From: JABMPO01 sp964539785
GTDB taxonomy: Bacteria > Fidelibacterota > Marinisomatia > Marinisomatales > TCS56
NCBI GenBank assembly: GCA_964539785.1
Contig: CAZIJQ010000009.1
Span: 1 to 57,313 of the forward strand
Length of the DNA stretch: 57,313 nucleotides
Direction of reading: 5' to 3'
Position numbers and translations under genes: made by a program. This document shows, in pieces, positions 8,137 through 15,931 of this stretch (the first letter of the stretch is position 1; every line of letters begins with the position of its first letter). The notes under the pieces are model-generated. The model worked only from the letters and a program-made list of their open reading frames with translations, did no database searches and was not told the DNA's origin.

Positions 8137-9009
8137 TTACTTCAGCATTTTGGCCGAAGCCCTGCTGGCGCCGATCATCCCGATTAATACGGCAACTGAA
8201 ATCAGCCAGAAGCTGATTGTATATATATCACTGGAAATTCTAATACGATTGGTTATGTTGGCAATCAAATGATTCCCGGCAGTGATTGTTCCATATAAAG
8301 CCGCACTGGCTAATACCGCACCCATCAGACCTTGTAATACACCATCGATAATGAATGGAAATTTGATAAACATATTGCTGGCGCCGACTAATTTCAAAGC
8401 TTTTACCAAATCAGCACGAACGTATACAGTTAGTTTTATTGTATTTGATATGATTGATACAGTAACGAGCAATACTATAACTGCTGCACCGACTATTGCC
8501 TTAAACAATAAATCATAATATTTTTCTATACGATTAATAAGTCGTCCCTGGAAATTGATTTCATCGACACCATCGATTTGTCTGATTGTATCGATAATTG
8601 GACTGATATCGACTGCTGTATTTTGTGTCCTGCTGATATTGACCACACAGCTAGCCGGCAGGGGATTGGCATCCAGAATTGTCAGGATATCCTCGCCAAA
8701 TTGGCGTTTGAAAATCTGGGCCGCATTAGCTCTAACGATTGCTGTGGCGGATCTAACTCCAGGTATTTTTTGAATTTGTTCGGTCAATTGACGAGCTTGT
8801 TGATCCGTCACCGCTTGCTTGAAAAAAACTTCTATTTTGTATTTGGACCGCAAATAAATAATAAGTTTTTGAGAATTTTCGCCGATCGTAAATAACAAAC
8901 CAATAAGATACAGCGTCATAAAAATAGAAAAAACTGACGTAAGCGTGGTTAGCTTAAATCGCCACATATTTTTAAATCCTTCGCCCACGAGAAATAAAAA
9001 CTTGTCCAT
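8137..9009 (-). CDS. ftsX: Cell-division protein FtsX
   Basis: Membrane subunit of the FtsEX complex, which couples divisome position to peptidoglycan hydrolase activation. The 290-residue protein shows a first transmembrane segment near residues 20-45, a large extracytoplasmic domain (about 50-165), and three further membrane segments from about 170. The final one carries the FtsX-family core (VSIISNTIKLTVY and VGASNMFIKFPFIIDGVLQG). It overlaps ftsE by 1 nt in the usual ftsE-ftsX order. Confidence 0.94.
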   Translation of the reverse strand: MDKFLFLVGEGFKNMWRFKLTTLTSVFSIFMTLYLIGLLFTIGENSQKLIIYLRSKYKIEVFFKQAVTDQQARQLTEQIQKIPGVRSATAIVRANAAQIFKRQFGEDILTILDANPLPASCVVNISRTQNTAVDISPIIDTIRQIDGVDEINFQGRLINRIEKYYDLLFKAIVGAAVIVLLVTVSIISNTIKLTVYVRADLVKALKLVGASNMFIKFPFIIDGVLQGLMGAVLASAALYGTITAGNHLIANITNRIRISSDIYTISFWLISVAVLIGMIGASRASAKMLK

Positions 9010-9659
9010 TATGCTCGCAGTTTCCCTTCCTGAATCTGCACCATGCGGTGTCCCCGGTCGCGGATTAAGGTATAATTATGGGAGGCCATGAATACTGCGG
9101 TACCTTCACCATTGATTGTATCAAGCAATTCCAATAAATCATAAGCCGTGATCGGGTCAAGATTACCGGTAGGTTCATCGGCCAGGATAATTTCAGGCTG
9201 TTTTACCAAAGCTCTGGCAACGCAAGCCCGCTGCTGCTCCCCACCGGACAACTCATCAGGATAATGCTCCTCTTTTCCATATAATCCAACTTCATTCAGC
9301 ATTTCCGAAACAATTTCTTTAATCTCACTTCTTTTCATTCCTAAAACATGTAACGGCAAAGCAACATTTTGAAAAAGATTTCGGTCGGATAACAAATTAT
9401 AACTTTGGAAGATCATTCCTATATTTTTTCGAATCCGGGGAATATGACGATTTTTTACGCGATTTGTATCAAAACCGTTAATCAGCACCCGTCCCTTCTC
9501 CGGAAATAGATCCATATAAATCAGACGCATTAAGGTTGTTTTTCCCGATCCGGTTGGTCCGATTATGTAAGTGAACTCACCCCGTTCAATCCTTAAATTG
9601 ACATCGGTAACGCCCACCCATTTTTTATATGAATAAGAAACGTTTTCTAATGCGATCAT
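9009..9659 (-). CDS. ftsE: Cell-division ATP-binding protein FtsE
   Basis: ABC-type ATPase partner of FtsX. The 216-residue protein has Walker A GPTGSGKT near residue 35, the Q-loop (IGMIFQSYNLL), signature LSGGEQQR, Walker B IILADEPTGNLD and a H-loop (MASHNY). All catalytic positions are intact. It is followed immediately by ftsX (1-nt overlap). A 62-bp spacer separates it from the antiporter gene upstream. Confidence 0.95.
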   Translation of the reverse strand: MIALENVSYSYKKWVGVTDVNLRIERGEFTYIIGPTGSGKTTLMRLIYMDLFPEKGRVLINGFDTNRVKNRHIPRIRKNIGMIFQSYNLLSDRNLFQNVALPLHVLGMKRSEIKEIVSEMLNEVGLYGKEEHYPDELSGGEQQRACVARALVKQPEIILADEPTGNLDPITAYDLLELLDTINGEGTAVFMASHNYTLIRDRGHRMVQIQEGKLRA

Positions 9660-9721
9660 TTATGAGGGTCTTAATTATCCGGATTGCAAGATATTTAGGT
9701 GTGAATATACTGCTAAACCAC

Positions 9722-10645
9722 TTAGCGGTTAAATATCCATATCATGGCACTAATGTAGCCGCTTAAGAGAATTATTGCTGTTAGACGGGGAATTGGCTGT
9801 CTCATTTTTGCGATGGGAAATAATACTATTCCGAAAACCAGCATCAAAGGTAGTTCAATTAAATTGATGCTTACATCAAATTCAAGGGGCTGGATTATTG
9901 AGACCAATCCAATAACCGATAGAATATTGAATAGATTTGATCCGATAATATTACCAATTGAGATTCCACTTTCTCTACGGAAAGCAGCAACTACGGAGGT
10001 TGCAAGTTCCGGTAGTGAGGTGCCCAATGCAACAATTGTCATTCCGATAACCACTTCCGAAATTCCCAATAAAGTTGCCAGATCAACGGCACCATCCACA
10101 AAGAAATCCGCACCCAAGGTTAAGCCTGTAATGCCTAGTAATAATAACAAAATGCTGTGGGAAATACTAATAGTGGTCTGGGGCGGTTTTTCCAGATCCT
10201 CCGGCGGGCGTTTTATGTGCATCCAAGTATAGGCCAGGATTCCTGAAAACAGGATAACTCCCTCCCACCTGGTAATCGTACCGCTCAAACAAAAACAGAA
10301 AAAAATTACGGCAACACCCAGGTAAATCCATAATTCCCTTGCTATGGTACGGTAATACACGGTAATTGGGAAAATAAACGAACTTAATCCCAGCACTAAC
10401 CCGACATTGGCGATATTGGACCCGATGACATTACCTATTGCGATTGATTCCCGGTTATTTATGGTTGCAACCAGGCTTACCATCAATTCCGGCAGGGATG
10501 TACCAAATGCCACCACGGTAAGTCCCACAACCAGCGGCGATATTCCAACTCTGCCAGCCAGGTTACTCCCGCCGCGCACCATCCATTCTGCCCCAAGATA
10601 CAGGAAAAAGCCGCCAATTAGCAGGTAAACAATACTGGATATCAT
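9722..10645 (-). CDS. Calcium/sodium antiporter family protein (CaCA superfamily)
   Basis: Inner-membrane cation exchanger of the YrbG/CaxA type. The 307-residue sequence contains the two inverted alpha-repeats that bind the ions. Each has GTSLPEL (near residues 49 and 210) followed by a downstream GNVIGSNIANV or GNIIGSNLFNI motif. About ten hydrophobic segments surround them. Length is typical. The start overlaps the nadD stop by 4 nt (ATGA). Exchange of Ca2+ for Na+ is assigned from the family; specificity cannot be read from sequence alone. Confidence 0.93.
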   Translation of the reverse strand: MISSIVYLLIGGFFLYLGAEWMVRGGSNLAGRVGISPLVVGLTVVAFGTSLPELMVSLVATINNRESIAIGNVIGSNIANVGLVLGLSSFIFPITVYYRTIARELWIYLGVAVIFFCFCLSGTITRWEGVILFSGILAYTWMHIKRPPEDLEKPPQTTISISHSILLLLLGITGLTLGADFFVDGAVDLATLLGISEVVIGMTIVALGTSLPELATSVVAAFRRESGISIGNIIGSNLFNILSVIGLVSIIQPLEFDVSINLIELPLMLVFGIVLFPIAKMRQPIPRLTAIILLSGYISAMIWIFNR

Positions 10646-11229
10646 ACGCTATACAGATTGTGCTTATTGATATATTCCCACACTTGTTGGGTCACCATAT
10701 AGCGAATTGTCTTATCTTCCTTCCAACGATTTCTGATCACAGTAGAAGAAATTTCAAACCGGGGAATATTGGCAAATCGAATACTTTCAAGCAACCAGGG
10801 TGGGATATCACTGGGGCGAAATCCGGGTCGGATAGCTACAATCACACGACACTCACGGACCAAATCCCGAGGTTTTTTCCAATCGACAATACCACCTAAC
10901 GTATCACTGCCTATCAGAAAATAAATATCATTACTGCTTAACTTGTACTCCACCTGCAATTCGCGCACGGTATCAATCGAATAATTAATTCCTTTACGAC
11001 GAATTTCGATATCAGAAATGCTAAAATGCGGGTTTTCGGCAACTGCCAGTTCGAGCATTTTGAGACGATGCTCAATATTGGATAGCTTTTTAAAGTTTTT
11101 ATGCGGTGGTCGGTATGCAGGAATAAAAATTATTTTGTCAAAGTTCTCTGCTTCAAATATCGTTTGGGCAATCAGAAGATGTCCGATATGCGGTGGATCG
11201 AAAGTTCCTCCAAACAGGCAAAGTTTCAT
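10642..11229 (-). CDS. nadD: Nicotinate-nucleotide adenylyltransferase
   Basis: Converts nicotinate mononucleotide and ATP to deamido-NAD+ in NAD synthesis. The 195-residue protein has the nucleotidyltransferase motif LFGGTFDPPHIGH at the N terminus, RPPHKN near residue 40, the LIGSDTLGGIVDWKKP segment and a C-terminal ISSTVIRNR motif. All match NadD. It overlaps both neighbours by 4 nt (bamD upstream, antiporter downstream), so the three are translationally coupled. Confidence 0.95.
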   Translation of the reverse strand: MKLCLFGGTFDPPHIGHLLIAQTIFEAENFDKIIFIPAYRPPHKNFKKLSNIEHRLKMLELAVAENPHFSISDIEIRRKGINYSIDTVRELQVEYKLSSNDIYFLIGSDTLGGIVDWKKPRDLVRECRVIVAIRPGFRPSDIPPWLLESIRFANIPRFEISSTVIRNRWKEDKTIRYMVTQQVWEYINKHNLYSV

Positions 11230-12026
11230 TTTGTCCGTTTTTCCATTATTTTTTTGGCATCGGCTATATACTTAGCTGCCTGCTCTAACACAGATTCTGT
11301 TTTAATCTGAGCTCTGTTTGTCTCAAGATATTCCTGGGCTTTATCAATATTAAGATCGAGACAATGTGCATGCACAATTTCCAGTAATGACAATTCAAAA
11401 TATTTGGTATCGTAGTATTTAGAAGTTACTTCTAAGAAAGCGCTAATGGCCGGTTCCGGTTCATCCATTTTAATATAGAGAATTCCGGTTTCATAGGCCT
11501 TTCGACCCAGTTTGTCACGCAGATCGTGATTGGCAAGCAAAGCATCCGATCGGAATTCAGAATCCGGAAAATAATCCAGGAACTCCTGGATTTCTTCAAT
11601 GGCCTTATAAGTGTAAACCTGGTCGTTAAAATATACGGGAGATTCGGCAATATAGCATTCACAGATACGATATCGAATGCGTTCAAGAAAGGTAGTAAAA
11701 GGCATGCGTCGTATTATTCTTTGATATTCGGAAAGCGCCAATAAGTATTCCTTGTTCAGATAATAGGATTCAGCCAGATAAAAGGCCGCCGTATCACCCC
11801 ACTCGGTGTGGGAGCCGGCAATTACAGCCTGGTTCAATTCTTCCTGAGCACGTAAGTATTTTTTCTTCTCTATTAGCTTCATCCCTTTTTTATAATTATC
11901 CTTACCATCAAGATTTCCCGGGTCAGGTTTATTGGAGGCGCATTGAAAATTCAGTAACGTATATATTATCAATAAAAATAATAAAATCGACTTTTTACTT
12001 GTTTGAGCAATATGTTTAATAAGCAT
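11226..12026 (-). CDS. bamD: Outer-membrane assembly lipoprotein BamD-like
   Basis: Component of the BAM machinery that inserts beta-barrel proteins. The 266-residue protein has a hydrophobic signal segment (about 14-28) ending at a cysteine (NFQC, a poor lipobox by E. coli standards). Tetratricopeptide-like helices then include YYLNKEYLLALSEYQRIIRRMPF and DYFPDSEFRSDA-type motifs characteristic of YfiO/BamD. It is downstream of genes for a large Omp85-like barrel fusion and a PorV-family barrel. That context suits an outer-membrane assembly role. Confidence 0.85.
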   Translation of the reverse strand: MLIKHIAQTSKKSILLFLLIIYTLLNFQCASNKPDPGNLDGKDNYKKGMKLIEKKKYLRAQEELNQAVIAGSHTEWGDTAAFYLAESYYLNKEYLLALSEYQRIIRRMPFTTFLERIRYRICECYIAESPVYFNDQVYTYKAIEEIQEFLDYFPDSEFRSDALLANHDLRDKLGRKAYETGILYIKMDEPEPAISAFLEVTSKYYDTKYFELSLLEIVHAHCLDLNIDKAQEYLETNRAQIKTESVLEQAAKYIADAKKIMEKRTK

Positions 12027-12054
12027 TAAAAATCCAGTTTAAGGGAAGTTATTT

Positions 12055-12990
12055 CTAAAATCTGACGGATATTTCAATACCGCCAATTCCATAGTTTGAG
12101 CGTCGATCATAAAGTAATCCGACATTCGTGTCCGTACTGCGTTTTCTGGCGTTGGATTGGGCTGAATATACAGCTTCAATAGCGCTGAGCACATGGTTAA
12201 ACATAATAACTGTTGTGGCATAACCGGCTATTTTCAACAGATCATTATTTTCATTGCGCAGATCCAGATACTCACTCTTGTTATCCGTCATCAAAATTAT
12301 CTCTGTGCTATCACCGACCTGTTTCTCGGTTTCAATCCAATTTGCGATTCCATTGATATAAGCATCGTCCCAACCACCTACGAATTGATCATATTTTCCT
12401 ATATTTTCGAAAAAATCCCGATCTCGTACAGGATGGATGAAAGGATCATATCCAATGTTTGTCAACACAGCGGAAGACATAAAGTTTCCACTGGAATCCA
12501 TCAGCATTATCGCGTGTGTTGAAGTATAGACACTATATGAAATGTCACTGTCAAATAGATATTCATTCATTGCTGAGCTGTTGGCTACCCAATCTTTTAC
12601 CGACCAATGCACGTTAGCGAATTGTTCATATTCCAATTGGACATCATCCGCCTTATTGTTCAGCGACCACCAACCAACAAAGCCGGCTACTTCAACGCCA
12701 GCAAAGAGGGCGGTTTTCCACCAGGGCGATTTGTTATAAAACTGTCCCAACCCAGGGACCAGTAAGGACATCAGCATAGGACGTGCTGGAAAAGATCTTA
12801 TTTCTTCAGGAGCTTGTTCAGCATTATCATCTGCGACATCCTGACTGTTAAAGGTTTGCATGAAATTGGCATGTATAGCTGACGTGAAACGCTTGTCATA
12901 ATGAAATAATCCATCAGCTAATAAGAAATTTCCTAACAGGAAAATTACCAGTGTAACTATTTTTCTAAAACCCGAATAAAATGCTGGCAT
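12055..12990 (-). CDS. DUF5683-like secreted or membrane protein
   Basis: About 311 residues from the chosen ATG, which follows a strong AAAGGAG 10 nt upstream; a longer reading to 13059 would run back into the preceding gene. Residues 8-27 form a signal peptide. The region FPARPMLMSLLVPGLGQFYNKSPW, followed by a hydrophobic helix with GWWSLNNKADD, matches the DUF5683 pattern found in Bacteroidota-type bacteria. The rest is probably periplasmic, with an IMFNHVLSAIEAVYSAQ helix near the C terminus. Function is unknown. It overlaps the upstream peptidase-barrel gene and precedes bamD. Confidence 0.7.
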   Translation of the reverse strand: MPAFYSGFRKIVTLVIFLLGNFLLADGLFHYDKRFTSAIHANFMQTFNSQDVADDNAEQAPEEIRSFPARPMLMSLLVPGLGQFYNKSPWWKTALFAGVEVAGFVGWWSLNNKADDVQLEYEQFANVHWSVKDWVANSSAMNEYLFDSDISYSVYTSTHAIMLMDSSGNFMSSAVLTNIGYDPFIHPVRDRDFFENIGKYDQFVGGWDDAYINGIANWIETEKQVGDSTEIILMTDNKSEYLDLRNENNDLLKIAGYATTVIMFNHVLSAIEAVYSAQSNARKRSTDTNVGLLYDRRSNYGIGGIEISVRF

Positions 12991-15931
12991 AATAACGTGG
13001 CTCCTTTCCATAATGATATTTTTTACCCTGAACAACACGGTCAAATTTATCCAAACCATAGTGAACTTCTAAACCAATTGAGGTCGGATAGTTATAAAAT
13101 GAAAATCCATCGAACCTGATTTGCAGACCGATCGATTTTTTTAGGTTGAAATTAGCTAATTCACCACTCCATGAATCACCAAACTGACTAATTACTGCAA
13201 ATGCGGCATTATTCAGATTATACCACAGGATGGGATAATTACGTAAATATATAAATGGTATCCGTAATACAACTTCTCCAATCGCCGAACGATTTCCTTC
13301 TATACTATAAAAAGAATAGCCCTGGATACCTGGAAGTCCACCACCAAAAAAATTGAAAAATGAATCAGCTTCAGTATTTGACAACCAACCACCCATAGCC
13401 TCAAATGATAACGTCCAGCGACGCGTGTGAGGTAATTCCAAATGATAATCTGTGTCAAACTCGATCCGCATTAAATCATTATTTTTGAACTCCTCAACCA
13501 GAGTACCGGCATCAGAGAGATTCAAACCATCGATAAATTTATTTTTCTCAAGGGTGACATTAAGATTATAGGTAAAACCCTTTGAAGGATTTATATTACT
13601 ATCCGCACGCCGTTTTAAAAGGTCACCACTCCAGTTAAAACCAAGATAATTGCCACGATAATAATCATAGGCAACACCAACTTCCAAACCATCCGACGGA
13701 ACTTCCTGCTTCACATAGGCGCGATATCTCTGCCAGCTAAGAAAAATATCAATTGCATTAAATCCAAGCAACGGGAATCTAACGCCCCCGCGAAATAGGG
13801 TGAGCTGAAATCGTAAATTATCATTTACCGGTATTACTGAATAGTGACCTTCTTCATGTTTATTACGCGTTAAGAAGAAGATTTCAGTATAGATGGTTGG
13901 ATAAAGTTTACTGAATTCAAATAGCAACATTAAATCCAGATCGGCAACACGATTCACTGAGGCCTGACCAAAAACTGAAAGACGTTCTAATACCTCAATT
14001 GAATAAAAATAAAATCCCGGTTTAAAGGTGTTGTACTCCCACATCAATTTGGGTAAAATGAACATAGTAGTAAAATTATCTTCGTATGGCACAGCGGGAG
14101 TAGCATTTAACTCCGTTATCGGTTCGGTCAATGATTCGTTGCGTTGATAAAACTCCGGGCTATAACCGACAACTCCGGGATCAGTGAAAACCACAGAATC
14201 AATCAGGGCTATCTTGTAGCCCTGCTCACTGTAGATTGTATACAATACTTTGCCATCAGTCGAGAGGCTCGGGAGAAATGCGCCACCTAAAACATTAGTT
14301 ATATAACCCTGCCGATTCTCTTTTTCATTGATTAAATAAAGGTTATAAATACCACTCCGGTCATCTGAATAAATAATTGTACCAGTTGCCGATATTACGG
14401 CATTGCGTTCATCCCAGCGCGGGTCGGCCATAAAATCACCGATTGTTGAGTCAGCCAAATCGAGAAAGGCCAGATCGCGAAAATGATTGATAGAATAATC
14501 AAAAATCAAACGCTGACCAACATGGTCATAATATAAACCGTGCACCGATCTACGATCTTGGAAATCAGTCAGTTTTTCGATGGAACGGTCTTTTAACTGG
14601 AGTAGATATATATTCTGGTTACCATCATTTGACGAGAGATAAGCAATCGCACTATCTGCATCAACAAATACTGGAGAATAAGCACGCGTATCTTTAGTTA
14701 ATCGGGATTCGGTCTCAGTGACGAGATTGTATTCATATATATCAAAATAACTTGAACCATAGCGGTTTGGGAGCTTACTGCGCTTATTATAATAAACTAC
14801 TTCTCCGTTACTATTCCAGGTGGCAGCATGTTTTACGGAATTGCTGATATTAATCTCTGAACTGTCGGCTAAATTTTTTAAATATAAATTTGTCTGAGAT
14901 TGATAATCATTGCCCTTGTTGGATATATAAACAAATTTATCGCCTGTCGGATTCCATACTGGGTACAGGTTAGCACTACCCTCACTGCAAATAATTTCGC
15001 CCTGGTTCAGGTTTTCTGTGACAGATTCGGTAAGTAGAGAATAGCGATTCACCAATACTTGCTTAAAATCCTGATATAGTTCCTGACCGGAAATACCGAT
15101 AACATTATTGATAGCGCGATTAATTGAAAATTGCAGCGGTTTTTTCAATTCCGACATCAACTCACCCAATTTCTCAGGACCATATTTACTGGCAATATAT
15201 TTCGTGAGAGCGTACCCGGAATTATAGATCGATTCGTTACCAACGCCCTTCTTGCCAAAGGTATTCATCTGATTGAAGCTGAGTAGTTGATTATTCAGCA
15301 CCTGGTCACGAAGAATCATATCACGGTGAGTATCCCACAAATCCCAATTAGCCTTTTCATACATATACTGGGCCGTTCCTTCCGCAAACCAGGGTGGTAC
15401 AACTGTGCCGGGAATGGGATAGCTGGCAATTCGATTTGGGTAACCATAAAGAACATCGGGGCGTTTTTCGGTTTCATAGCCCATATACTGCAAATAGGCT
15501 GCAGGAAATTTAATACCGGCTTTCATGGCAGCTTGCAGTGAAACAATATGAGTGAATTCGTGGGTAATTACATTCTGCAGCCACCGGTGACTGCCTCGCA
15601 GACTAAAATCGACAGGAGTAGCCCAGATATAAATTTTATTATCGTAATAAAAAGCAATTCCGTTTGAAAAATCATCAGTGTCTATAAATACGAGATCAGT
15701 TTTCTCTGCTGGTTCGTGGCTATATAATTGTGTAACATGAGGGTAAATTGATTCAGCAACTGTGGCGCCTTCTCGGGCTGTACCTTCGGTTGCTTCATAA
15801 AAATGAATTTGAAAATGCTCCGTTTCAAATGTCTGCCATTCAAGTTCCGGATGATTGTAATTAAGCTGTCCGAATACAGGTGATAAGGCTACAAGACAAT
15901 AAAGCAGTATCCGATAACGGATATTTTTCAT
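12965..15931 (-). CDS. Gluzincin peptidase - beta-propeller - Omp85-like barrel fusion
   Basis: 988 residues with a signal peptide (about 1-21). Residues ~25-290 form a peptidase MA-like gluzincin domain: zinc motif HEFTH at 124-128 and a third-ligand motif WFAEG with E184. Residues ~315-600 contain PD40/TolB-like propeller repeats such as NLYPVWNPTGDKFVYIS. The remaining ~340 residues are beta-rich and end in aromatic FGF. They carry a GGGLPGIQGY...EGNRSAIGEVVLRIPF stretch like the lid motif of Omp85/BamA barrels, with Q870 where Arg is usual. It is therefore probably anchored in the outer membrane with an active protease domain. It overlaps the neighbours on both sides. Confidence 0.8.
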   Translation of the reverse strand: MKNIRYRILLYCLVALSPVFGQLNYNHPELEWQTFETEHFQIHFYEATEGTAREGATVAESIYPHVTQLYSHEPAEKTDLVFIDTDDFSNGIAFYYDNKIYIWATPVDFSLRGSHRWLQNVITHEFTHIVSLQAAMKAGIKFPAAYLQYMGYETEKRPDVLYGYPNRIASYPIPGTVVPPWFAEGTAQYMYEKANWDLWDTHRDMILRDQVLNNQLLSFNQMNTFGKKGVGNESIYNSGYALTKYIASKYGPEKLGELMSELKKPLQFSINRAINNVIGISGQELYQDFKQVLVNRYSLLTESVTENLNQGEIICSEGSANLYPVWNPTGDKFVYISNKGNDYQSQTNLYLKNLADSSEINISNSVKHAATWNSNGEVVYYNKRSKLPNRYGSSYFDIYEYNLVTETESRLTKDTRAYSPVFVDADSAIAYLSSNDGNQNIYLLQLKDRSIEKLTDFQDRRSVHGLYYDHVGQRLIFDYSINHFRDLAFLDLADSTIGDFMADPRWDERNAVISATGTIIYSDDRSGIYNLYLINEKENRQGYITNVLGGAFLPSLSTDGKVLYTIYSEQGYKIALIDSVVFTDPGVVGYSPEFYQRNESLTEPITELNATPAVPYEDNFTTMFILPKLMWEYNTFKPGFYFYSIEVLERLSVFGQASVNRVADLDLMLLFEFSKLYPTIYTEIFFLTRNKHEEGHYSVIPVNDNLRFQLTLFRGGVRFPLLGFNAIDIFLSWQRYRAYVKQEVPSDGLEVGVAYDYYRGNYLGFNWSGDLLKRRADSNINPSKGFTYNLNVTLEKNKFIDGLNLSDAGTLVEEFKNNDLMRIEFDTDYHLELPHTRRWTLSFEAMGGWLSNTEADSFFNFFGGGLPGIQGYSFYSIEGNRSAIGEVVLRIPFIYLRNYPILWYNLNNAAFAVISQFGDSWSGELANFNLKKSIGLQIRFDGFSFYNYPTSIGLEVHYGLDKFDRVVQGKKYHYGKEPRYYASILFGF

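Noticed and set aside
12991..13059. N-terminal extension of the DUF5683-like protein
   Set aside because: The extension runs back into the upstream gene and lacks a ribosome site; the ATG at 12990 has AAAGGAG and opens a signal peptide.
14970..14977. TTAGCACT, half of a CIRCE operator
   Set aside because: It lies inside the gluzincin-barrel gene, and the inverted half GAGTGCTAA is absent at the right distance.
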